A program made the translations under genes and the position numbers. The notes beneath the pieces were generated by a model, which saw nothing but the letters and a program-made list of their open reading frames with translations, was not told the DNA's origin and did not search any database. From contig JAHDXO010000087.1 of the NCBI GenBank assembly GCA_023382975.1, positions 1 to 36,810 on the forward strand: a stretch of 36,810 nucleotides of DNA, given 5' to 3'. This DNA is from Pirellulaceae bacterium. GTDB lineage: Bacteria; Planctomycetota; Planctomycetia; Pirellulales; Pirellulaceae. Below are positions 1 to 6,981 of this stretch, one piece after another (positions within the stretch are counted from its first letter, which is position 1; the number at the start of each line of letters is the position of its first letter).

Positions 1-14
1 GCGCCTTTGGCCAT
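1..14 (-). CDS. possible 5' end of a gene leaving the window
   Basis: An ATG on the minus strand (14-12) is followed by MAKG before the window ends. A purine-rich Shine-Dalgarno-like stretch (GGGGGGAGGG on the minus strand, about 21-30) lies 6 nt upstream. It would be divergent from the membrane protein that starts at 275. Only four codons are visible, so neither function nor reality can be judged. The 15-274 interval would then hold both promoters; I see no convincing -35/-10 pair there, only a lone TATACT at 94-99. Confidence 0.3.
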
Positions 15-274
15 GGTGCACCCTCCCCCCACGACTTTTTCAGCAGCCTCCTGCGGCTTGCCGTCAAACGTCTCGTCGCGTCGCGCCCGCAAGTATACTC
101 GCCCCGACCGGGGCCGTGAAACCGGCTTCGCGGCGCGCGAAAACATCGCATCACTGGTGGCCACCGCGGCCTTACGCTATGATTGGAACGCCAATCGGGT
201 TGCGAACAAGGTCCGAGTTTTTCGCCGTCAACCGCTTGGCACGCTCCGTTTTCCGAGTTCGAAGGATTCGCGAC

Positions 275-1036
275 ATGAATGACCAAGCCAAAGCATCGAC
301 CGAGTCAAATGCCCGTTCGGAGAAACCCGCGACGCGACGCAGCAGCCACGAGGAGCAGCGAAAGAAGAGCGTCTACTTGATCCCCTATCCCAAGATCGTC
401 TTCTTCTATCCCACGTTTCTGGTCGCGGTCGCGATCGCGATCTGGATGTCGCTGACCAACCGCTTCAGTGTGTCGGCCGAGGACACGGTGGCCGTGGCGA
501 TGACGTGGACCTTCCTGGGAGTCTTGGCCGTCAATCTGGCGATCATCACGTTCGACTTTCCGCGCGCCACGTCGCTGACCATGTTCTTCCTGGCCGCGGC
601 CTTGGTCTTGGGCGCCATCCTGCTGTTCACGTTCTATCCGCAGTGGCTGCCCAAAGTCACCGACGCGCTGCGGCAACTCCGGCCCATCGCCAACGCCACG
701 TTCTTCATCGTCTTCGCGGCGATCATGACCGCGATTTATGTCGTCGTGATGGTCAGCGTCCGATTCGACTATTGGGAGGTCCGCCCCAACGAACTGTTGC
801 ACCACCACGGCATCCTGAGCGATCTGAAACGCTACGCCGCACCGAATTTGCGAGTCGACAAGGAGATCAACGATGTATTCGAGTATCTGCTGCTGGGTTC
901 GGGACGCCTGATCCTGCAGCCCAGCAGCGAACGGCGGGCGATCATCCTGGAAAACGTGCCGTTCATCAGCCAGAAAGAAAAGGACATCACCGCCATGCTG
1001 GGCGCGCTGCAGGTCCAGGTCCGCACGGATACCTAG
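275..1036 (+). CDS. four-helix membrane protein with cytosolic C-terminal domain
   Basis: About 253 residues from ATG 275; the frame is open further upstream, but this is the first Met that leaves a plausible charged cytosolic head. After a hydrophilic N-terminus rich in K, R and E come four hydrophobic segments at roughly residues 38-57, 73-95, 100-122 and 142-163. A soluble tail of about 90 residues follows, with the pattern DYWEVRPNELLHHHGI and then alternating strands and a final helix. That tail resembles the membrane-associated PH-like (bPH) tails of small planctomycete membrane proteins, which is inference. No catalytic motif is visible. It stands alone, followed by a hairpin repeat at 1066-1124. 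Function unknown. Confidence 0.7.
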   Translation: MNDQAKASTESNARSEKPATRRSSHEEQRKKSVYLIPYPKIVFFYPTFLVAVAIAIWMSLTNRFSVSAEDTVAVAMTWTFLGVLAVNLAIITFDFPRATSLTMFFLAAALVLGAILLFTFYPQWLPKVTDALRQLRPIANATFFIVFAAIMTAIYVVVMVSVRFDYWEVRPNELLHHHGILSDLKRYAAPNLRVDKEINDVFEYLLLGSGRLILQPSSERRAIILENVPFISQKEKDITAMLGALQVQVRTDT

Positions 1037-1065
1037 CGACCGCGCAGAAATAACTTGAACAAACT

Positions 1066-1124
1066 GTAGCAGGCACACTCCGTGTGCCGTCCGCAGTTTA
1101 CGGCACACGGAGTGTGCCTACTAC
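1066..1124. repeat. 25-bp inverted repeat (hairpin), intergenic
   Basis: Arms 1066-1090 and 1100-1124 are reverse complements with one mismatch and a 9-nt loop. Each arm contains GGCACACTCCGTGTGCC, which is itself nearly palindromic. It lies between the membrane protein and the PQQ-like gene. No T-tract follows, so it looks more like an interspersed REP-type element than an intrinsic terminator, although it could stabilise the upstream mRNA end. Confidence 0.75.
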
Positions 1125-1216
1125 TTTGGAATTGAACATCTTATTCCTGCGAGGTCCCTTAGCAAGTCATGCTTGCCGCCATCACCAACAGAAAGCCCTG
1201 CCGAAAGGATCTTCCG

Positions 1217-2797
1217 ATGCTCCGCCTCTCAAGAAACTGCCCCTGGTTCTCTGCCGCCGTCCTGTGCTTGCTGCCGTCCGTCTTGACGCTCAGCGCCGCC
1301 GACCAGCCTCAGTGGGGCCAGCGATACACGCGGAACATGGTTTCGGACGAGACCGGGTTGCCCGACGAGTTCGACCCGGAGACGGGCCGGAATGTCAAAT
1401 GGTCCGCTGCCCTGGGAACGGCCTGCTACGCCTCGCCGGTGGTGTCGGGGGGCCGCGTGCTGATCGGGACGAACAACAGCCGCCCGCGAGATCCCAAACA
1501 CGACGGCGACCGTGGCGTCTTGATGTGCCTGGACGAGGCGGATGGCAGCCTGGTCTGGCAGATGGTGGTGCCGAAATTGGATTGGGATGTTTACTTGGAC
1601 TGGCCGCAGGCCGGTATGTGCTCGCCGCCCACCGTCGAGGGCGATCGGGTGTACACGGTGACCAACCGGGCCGAGGTAGTCTGCCTGGACCTGCACGGCC
1701 TGCGCAACGGCAACGATGGGCCGTACCTGGACGAAGGCCTGCACATGACGCCGGACGGCCAGCCGACGCTCGAACCCGGCTCGACGGATGCCGACATCCG
1801 GTGGCTGCTCGATCTGCGAGCCGAAGCCGGGGTCCGGCCTCACGACTCGTCGCATTGCTCGATCCTGCTGGACGGGCCGTACCTGTACGTGAACACCAGC
1901 AACGGCCTGACCAGCAAACACGACGGCGTGGACCGGCCCGAGGCGCCCAGTCTGATCGTGGTCGACAAGGCGACCGGCAAGATGCTGGCTCGCGAACGCG
2001 AAGCGATCAGCTCGCGGATCTTCCACAGCACCTGGTCGTCGCCGGCCCTGGGCGTGGTCGATGGGCGGCGACTGGTCTACTTCGCCGGCGGCGACGGCGT
2101 TTGCTATGCGTTCGACGCCTATCAGCCCGACAACGTGATCGCCGCGGACGAGAAGATGCTGAATCCGACAGGCAAGCCCGATCGAACGGCGCTGGTCGAC
2201 GATTGGGTTCCCGCCTTGCGTTGCGTCTGGCGTTTCGACTGCGACCCGACGGCGCCGAAGGAGGACATTCACCGCTACATCCGCAACCGCGAAGTCAGCC
2301 CCAGCAACATCAAGAGCATGCCCGTCTTCCACGACGGCCGGCTGTACGTCACCGTCGGCGGCGACATCTGGTGGGGCAAGCGGCAGGCGTGGCTGCAATG
2401 CATCTCGACGGCGGGCGCCGGCGACGTGACCGGCACCGGCTTGCTGTGGTCGTATCCGGTCGAGCGGCATTGCGTCTCGACTCCCGCCATCCACGACGGA
2501 CTGGTCTACGTGGCCGATTGCGCCGGCAAGGTCCACTGCGTCGACACGCGGACCGGCAAGCCGCTGTGGGTGCATGATGCCGAGCACGAGATCTGGGGCT
2601 CGCCGCTGGTCGCCGACGGCCGAGTCTACATCGGCACCCGCCGCGGCACCTTCTGGGTCCTGGCCGCGGGACCGGAACGGCGCGTCATCAGCTCGATCCG
2701 GCTGAGCGATCCCATCCACAGCACCAGCGTCGCCGCCAACGGCACCCTGTACGTCGCCACCATGTCGACGCTCTACGCCCTGCAAAAGAAGGACTGA
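1217..2797 (+). CDS. secreted PQQ-like beta-propeller protein
   Basis: 526 residues from ATG 1217, chosen because AAGGA (1205-1209) lies 7 nt upstream and because it begins a clear signal peptide (basic start, hydrophobic core, predicted cleavage after LSAA near residue 28). The body is a run of propeller blades with the pattern hydrophobic strand, DG-x-hYh, then CLD or ALD plus TGK: YASPVVSGGRVLIGT, CLDEADGSLVWQ, SPPTVEGDRVYTV, IVVDKATGKMLA, STPAIHDGLVYVADCAGKV. This is the PQQ-like (WD40-type) repeat family, common in planctomycete secretomes. Most such proteins lack bound PQQ and have no known reaction, and no dehydrogenase catalytic domain is seen. Likely exported; substrate unknown. Confidence 0.85.
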   Translation: MLRLSRNCPWFSAAVLCLLPSVLTLSAADQPQWGQRYTRNMVSDETGLPDEFDPETGRNVKWSAALGTACYASPVVSGGRVLIGTNNSRPRDPKHDGDRGVLMCLDEADGSLVWQMVVPKLDWDVYLDWPQAGMCSPPTVEGDRVYTVTNRAEVVCLDLHGLRNGNDGPYLDEGLHMTPDGQPTLEPGSTDADIRWLLDLRAEAGVRPHDSSHCSILLDGPYLYVNTSNGLTSKHDGVDRPEAPSLIVVDKATGKMLAREREAISSRIFHSTWSSPALGVVDGRRLVYFAGGDGVCYAFDAYQPDNVIAADEKMLNPTGKPDRTALVDDWVPALRCVWRFDCDPTAPKEDIHRYIRNREVSPSNIKSMPVFHDGRLYVTVGGDIWWGKRQAWLQCISTAGAGDVTGTGLLWSYPVERHCVSTPAIHDGLVYVADCAGKVHCVDTRTGKPLWVHDAEHEIWGSPLVADGRVYIGTRRGTFWVLAAGPERRVISSIRLSDPIHSTSVAANGTLYVATMSTLYALQKKD

Positions 2798-2856
2798 CCG
2801 AAGCGACGCAGCCGAATGCGCGCGGCGGTGACACGAAGACCGGGGAGACCAGCGCC

Positions 2857-5800
2857 TTGAATGCGAAACACGTATTCCTTTCGTATTGCCGAGACAACGC
2901 GGCGGAGGTGGCCCGGCTGCGGGACGAACTGGTCGCGGCGGGGCTGAAGGTCTGGTGGGACCAGGAGATCCGGCCGGGCGAAGATTGGAAGCTGACGATC
3001 CGCACCGCGATGAAGAACAGCTCGGCCGTCGTGCTGTGCCTGTCGCAGGAAGCCCAGCAGTGCGCGACCACCGGAATCTACCCCGAGGCGCTCGACGCGA
3101 TCACTCTGTACCGGTTGCACCGGCCCGGCGAAGTGTTCCTGATCCCGGTGCGGCTGAGCGACTGCGAAATCCCGCCGATCGAACTCGACGACCTCCGCTA
3201 CCTCGATCGTCTGCAATGGGTCGATCTGTTCCCCGAGAAGCAACGTCCCAAGGGCTTAGCCAAGTTGATCGCCGCCCTGAAAGGCGAACCTCTGCCGCCG
3301 CTCCCGCCACCCGCGCGACCCGATTCGGACGACGACGTGCGCCGCTATCTGACCGACCTGAAGAAAGAAACGGCCTTCATCAAGATCCGCGGCCTGCAAG
3401 TCGGCACCGGCCGGGCGTATCGGGTTCCCATCGATCGGCTGTACATCTCGCTGACCACCACCGGCGAGCCCGGACGGACCGAAGCCGACGAACACGCCGC
3501 CATGCGCGGCGCGGACCGGGCCGGCGGCGAAGGCCGGCCGGACATCTATCTGCAGGATCTGCTGGGCCGCGACCGGCTGGTGATCATCGGCGATCCGGGC
3601 GCGGGCAAGACGACCTTCCTGCAGCGTCTGGCCTACGCCCTGTGCCAGATGCGGCTGGAGCCAACCGCGGCAGACGATCCGTTCTGCCGGTCGTTGCCCA
3701 AGGGAGAGTTTCCGATCCTGGTGCGGTTGAGCGATCTGCTCCGCTGCATCCAGCGCACGCCCCGGGCGGCCGATGCGCCGAGCCGCGACGACGCCTACGC
3801 CTGGCTGGCCTACCATCTGGCCGAATCCAGCCGCAACGACTATTTCCGCGGGCTCAGCCGCGAGTTCTTCCATCGGCGATTGGAGGAAGGTCGTTGCGTC
3901 GTCATGCTCGACGGGCTGGACGAAGCGCCCGACCGTCCCTCGCGCGAGATGCTGTCCCGGCTGATCGAACATGCGGCCCAGCAGTACGACCGCTGCCGAT
4001 TCGTCGTGACCAGTCGCCCGCCTGCGTACACCGAAGGCACGGTGCTGCCCGATTTCATCCACGCGCGGATCGACCCGCTGTCGGACCAGGCGGTCGAGCA
4101 GTTCCTCAGTTGCTGGTGCGACGTGCTGTACAGCGACCATCCGACCGCGGCGGTCGAGCACGCGCGGGAACTGATGCGCGCCCTGGAATTGCGTCCCGAG
4201 ATCCGCGAGATGGTCCATAATCCGGTGATGCTCACCTCGCTGGCCGTCGTCCACTGGAACGAAACCCGCTTGCCCGAACAGCGGGCGGATCTGTACGAAT
4301 CGATCATCACCTGGTTGTCGCGTTCGCGCGAGCAACGTCCGGGCCGTCTGTCGGCCGAGCGGACGGTGGCCCATCTGGGCCAACTGGCCCTGAAGATGCA
4401 GTGCCATCCCCAGGGCCGCCAGATCCAGGTGTCGCAGGACTGGGCGGCCGAAGCGATTCGCGATGGCTTCGCCGACCGGCCCGATCCGTTCGAGGCGGCC
4501 AAGTCTTTCCTGCACGACGAGGAGTTGGACAGCGGCATCGTCGTCGGCCGCGGGGCCGACCTGCGGTTCTGGCACCTGACCTTTCAGGAGTACCTGGCCG
4601 CCAAAGTGATCTCCGGCCTGCGCGACAAGAACCGCGATCCGCTGCTGTTGGGCGGACAGCCACCGCGGTTGTACCAACCCGAGTGGCGCGAGGTCGTGCT
4701 GTTGTTGGCCGGCATCCTGTACGGCCCGGGGCCGGATCGCGTCGACGGCTTGGTCGAAGCCATCCTGGAGCACCTGTTCGGAATCGACGATCTGGCGCCC
4801 GAAGACCATCCGCACGACGAGCCGGCTCTGGGTGCCCAGGCTCGTTGTCTCGGGCTGCTGGGCGCCGTCCTCCGCGACCTGTCGCCCTTCGACTACCAGC
4901 CGGCGGATGAGCGTTACCGGCGGCTGAAAAACAACGTCTTGGGCATCTTCCAGCCCGAAGGCGCCGCCCGGGTGCCGCTGCAACTCCGCACCGTTGCGGC
5001 CGAGGCGCTGGGCCGAGCGGGCGATCCGCGGTCCGGCGTCGGCTTGATGACCGATTACCACGGGATTCCCGATATCCTCTGGTGCGACATCCCCGGCGGA
5101 ACGCTGCAGATGGGCTCGTACGCCGGCGAGGTAGGAGCCAGAGACGAGGAACTCGGCCCCGGCGGCAAACCGCTTCCCGTCCCGGTATCGGGGTTCCGCA
5201 TCGCCGCCTATCCCGTCACCTGCGCCCAGTTCCGGCCGTTTGTCGAAGGCGACGGCTACAGCAATCCGGCCTACTGGCCTCAGGCCGGATGGCAGTGGAG
5301 AGAGTCGGCGAAGAGAACCCAGCCCTATGTCTGGGACGACCCCCGCTGGAATATTGAGAATTTTCCCGTCGTTGGGGTCAGTTGGTACGAAGCGGCGGCC
5401 TGGTGCCGCTGGTATACGGCTCGACTGCAGGAACTGGGACTGTTGGACTCGGACGGCGAGATCCGGTTGCCGACCGAGGCCGAATGGGAGTGGGCGGCGC
5501 AGGGTCCAGATGGCCACCGGTATCCCCAGGGCGATGCCTGGCGAGACGATGCCTGCAACAGCCAGGCCACCGGCCTGAAGCGGACTACCGCCGTAGGGCT
5601 GTTTCCCGCAGGTGCCGCCCGTTGGTTCGCTGGCCCTGACGGCCCCGTCTGCCATGACTTCGCGGGCAATGTCTGGGAATGGTGCGGCACCAAATGGCGC
5701 GAATCGTACGCCCAGTCCCCGGACGAATCAGTTGAAGGCACGACTGCACGCATACTGCGCGGTGGCTCGTTTTGGAACGATCAAAGCCGCGTCCGTTGCG

Positions 5801-5865
5801 TTTCCCGCAACTGGCTCAGTCCGTGGGACGGGCTCCGCGGCTGGGGTTTTCGTTGCGTCCAGTAA
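2857..5865 (+). CDS. TIR-NACHT-FGE/C-type-lectin-fold fusion, immune-receptor-like
   Basis: 1002 residues. The start is TTG 2857 with GGGGAG at 2842-2847; the next Met is residue 52, inside the TIR fold, so TTG is needed. Order: TIR domain 3-140 (HVFLSYCRDN; candidate NADase Glu in GIYPEALDAI, residue 77); linker with PIDRLYISL; NACHT NTPase with P-loop GDPGAGKTT 245-253, Walker B VVMLDGLDEA 348-357 and sensor-like VVTSRP 383-388; helical NACHT-associated region with LTFQEYLAAK 574-583; then an FGE-sulfatase domain about 739-1001 (PGGTLQMGS, LPTEAEWEWA, GNVWEW, LRGGS, GFRC). The two active-site cysteines of true FGE, expected just after RGGS, are absent, so this domain is probably a binding module. 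STAND-type NTPases with TIR effectors and FGE/lectin-fold sensors are known conflict proteins; ligand sensing followed by NAD+ consumption is inference. Single gene, no obvious operon partner. Confidence 0.9.
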   Translation: MNAKHVFLSYCRDNAAEVARLRDELVAAGLKVWWDQEIRPGEDWKLTIRTAMKNSSAVVLCLSQEAQQCATTGIYPEALDAITLYRLHRPGEVFLIPVRLSDCEIPPIELDDLRYLDRLQWVDLFPEKQRPKGLAKLIAALKGEPLPPLPPPARPDSDDDVRRYLTDLKKETAFIKIRGLQVGTGRAYRVPIDRLYISLTTTGEPGRTEADEHAAMRGADRAGGEGRPDIYLQDLLGRDRLVIIGDPGAGKTTFLQRLAYALCQMRLEPTAADDPFCRSLPKGEFPILVRLSDLLRCIQRTPRAADAPSRDDAYAWLAYHLAESSRNDYFRGLSREFFHRRLEEGRCVVMLDGLDEAPDRPSREMLSRLIEHAAQQYDRCRFVVTSRPPAYTEGTVLPDFIHARIDPLSDQAVEQFLSCWCDVLYSDHPTAAVEHARELMRALELRPEIREMVHNPVMLTSLAVVHWNETRLPEQRADLYESIITWLSRSREQRPGRLSAERTVAHLGQLALKMQCHPQGRQIQVSQDWAAEAIRDGFADRPDPFEAAKSFLHDEELDSGIVVGRGADLRFWHLTFQEYLAAKVISGLRDKNRDPLLLGGQPPRLYQPEWREVVLLLAGILYGPGPDRVDGLVEAILEHLFGIDDLAPEDHPHDEPALGAQARCLGLLGAVLRDLSPFDYQPADERYRRLKNNVLGIFQPEGAARVPLQLRTVAAEALGRAGDPRSGVGLMTDYHGIPDILWCDIPGGTLQMGSYAGEVGARDEELGPGGKPLPVPVSGFRIAAYPVTCAQFRPFVEGDGYSNPAYWPQAGWQWRESAKRTQPYVWDDPRWNIENFPVVGVSWYEAAAWCRWYTARLQELGLLDSDGEIRLPTEAEWEWAAQGPDGHRYPQGDAWRDDACNSQATGLKRTTAVGLFPAGAARWFAGPDGPVCHDFAGNVWEWCGTKWRESYAQSPDESVEGTTARILRGGSFWNDQSRVRCVSRNWLSPWDGLRGWGFRCVQ

Positions 5866-5894
5866 CTCTCCCTGGATTCTGAGTTCCGTATTCT

Positions 5895-5938
5895 GGATTC
5901 TGTCTTCTGAATCCTGGATTCTTCGCCGCGCAGCGGCG
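5895..5938. other. small hairpins downstream of the TIR-NACHT-FGE gene
   Basis: Two short hairpins follow the stop codon within a pyrimidine-rich run of repeated ATTCTGG/ATTCTG words (about 5874-5921). The first has arms GGATTC 5895-5900 and GAATCC 5909-5914. The second is GC-only, CGCCGC 5924-5929 and GCGGCG 5933-5938, followed by AAAAATTTT. They could end transcription weakly. GC-rich runs followed by hairpins are also found downstream of diversity-generating-retroelement variable regions, but nothing else in the window proves that reading. Confidence 0.4.
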
Positions 5939-5961
5939 CGAAAAATTTTGCATTTCCGTGC

Positions 5962-6021
5962 CCGAATTCGTGAGAATTCGGAGGTTCTGAGAAGGCTCCG
6001 AATTCTCACGAATTCGGCTAC
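5962..6021. repeat. paired palindromic repeat, CCGAATTC family, copy A
   Basis: Two inverted copies of the 20-mer CCGAATTCTCACGAATTCGG (5962-5981 on minus, 5998-6017 on plus). Arms extend to 22 bp (5962-5983, 5996-6017) around a 12-nt spacer GTTCTGAGAAGG, with CTAC at the right edge. The same layout recurs at 29006-29069 with a near-identical spacer, and two direct copies lie at 6903-6960. This is an interspersed intergenic repeat family. Confidence 0.9.
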
Positions 6022-6055
6022 GATCCACTCGTAGGCTTTTTCCGCGTCAGGCGAT

Positions 6056-6128
6056 GGGGTCGGGAGTCGTTTTCGGGCAAAGGGTCTTCGATGTGGTTCA
6101 TCGTTCCCCGAAAACGACTCCCGACCCC
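6056..6128. repeat. perfect 22-bp inverted repeat between convergent genes
   Basis: Arms 6056-6077 and 6107-6128 are exact reverse complements (core GGGAGTCGTTTTCGGG), separated by 29 nt. The element sits between the ends of the convergent TIR-NACHT-FGE and CBM9-like genes, where it could work as a bidirectional terminator. It could also be a REP-like unit mobilised by a RAYT transposase: a RAYT remnant occurs at 18632 but is not adjacent. Confidence 0.85.
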
Positions 6129-6155
6129 GGGACGACGTTCGTCGGTGCCCCCGCT

Positions 6156-6815
6156 TCAGTCGTCGGCCTTCAATTCGAGCGTTCCCCATAGGCTGGGATC
6201 TTCTTGAATTGGGAATTCGGGGCCGAGCGAAAATGTCTGCCAGCCCAATTCGCGGTCGAGCACGGCGTAGCAGAATCCCAGCCGGGGATGCTCGGCCGGA
6301 TCGTAGCCGGTCATGGCCTCGGCCGGGATGTACCCGAGCAACTCGTAGCCGTCGTTCCGCCGCCGCGAGACGGCGCCCAGCAATCGCTCGCTGATCGACT
6401 TGGGATTCTCCCGCGCGCGATTGATCGGCAACAGCCGGGCGACCGGATCGTCCTGCTGAGGCCCGCCGCCGAACGGCAGGAAGACGAATTGATGGCAGAA
6501 GCGGCTGGCCCGATGGATGTTGTGCGTGTCGCGGGTGTCGATCCACAACTGTAGCCCGTCGCTGTCCTCGATCCGCGCCGGCCGGCACCAGGGCGACTGG
6601 GTCTTGCCCACCACCCGCACGTTGAACGCCAGCCCGGCCGTACTCCAGCCGATTCGCAACTCGGCGAACAGCGGCCGGTCGTCCAGTTCCCCGAACGAAG
6701 GCACGCCGTACGTCCCGTCTAACTCGATCCCCTTCGACGTCCACCGTCCGTCGTACCGGCGGCAGGGCACCGAGAAGCGAAACAGGAACGACGACGCCAA
6801 CAGCGATTCCGACAT
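6156..6815 (-). CDS. CBM9/DOMON-like carbohydrate-binding-fold protein
   Basis: About 219 residues from ATG 6815 (MSESLLASSF), chosen because purine-rich GAAGAAAGGG lies just upstream; the frame continues to an ATG at 6914, but that leader runs into the repeat zone. The sequence has the beta-sandwich signature of the CBM9/DOMON-like superfamily: FNVRVVGKTQSPWCRP, DSDGLQLWIDTRDTHNIHRA, FVFLP, INRARENPK, DGYELLGYIPAEAMTGYDP, RLGFCYAVLDRELG, DPSLWGTLEL. No signal peptide and no catalytic domain are visible. Domains of this type bind sugars or act as accessory modules, but this one is stand-alone and its ligand is unknown. Convergent with the TIR-NACHT-FGE gene. Confidence 0.8.
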   Translation of the reverse strand: MSESLLASSFLFRFSVPCRRYDGRWTSKGIELDGTYGVPSFGELDDRPLFAELRIGWSTAGLAFNVRVVGKTQSPWCRPARIEDSDGLQLWIDTRDTHNIHRASRFCHQFVFLPFGGGPQQDDPVARLLPINRARENPKSISERLLGAVSRRRNDGYELLGYIPAEAMTGYDPAEHPRLGFCYAVLDRELGWQTFSLGPEFPIQEDPSLWGTLELKADD

Positions 6816-6902
6816 GTTTTCCCTTTCTTCCCGTCGCATGGCACGCACCTGGGTTGGCGAGCACGCGGACGAACTGGCACAAGCCAGCGACGTTCGAAAT
6901 CT

Positions 6903-6960
6903 CCGAATTCTCACGAATTCGGCTACTGTTTTGCGGCCGAATTCTCACGAATTCGGCTAC
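6903..6960 (+). repeat. two direct copies of the CCGAATTC repeat, copies B
   Basis: CCGAATTCTCACGAATTCGG followed by CTAC occurs at 6903-6926 and again at 6937-6960, a period of 34 nt, in the same orientation. They lie between uup and the CBM9-like gene, that is in the leader of the latter. Unlike the copies at 5962 and 29006, these are direct rather than inverted. Confidence 0.9.
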
Positions 6961-6981
6961 TGGTTTCGGCTGGATAACACA

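Noticed and set aside
3256..5655. 799-codon open frame on the minus strand opposite the TIR-NACHT-FGE gene
   Set aside because: Arg/Gln/Gly/Val-rich composition typical of antisense of GC-rich coding DNA; the plus strand has complete domain motifs.
5095..5865. FGE-like domain as the maturase of the arylsulfatase at 16878-18506
   Set aside because: Both oxidase cysteines expected after the RGGS motif are missing and the domain is part of a STAND protein.
5866..6155. DGR template repeat or reverse transcriptase downstream of the FGE domain
   Set aside because: No near-copy of the FGE tail and no RT motif anywhere in the window; only hairpins and repeats were found.
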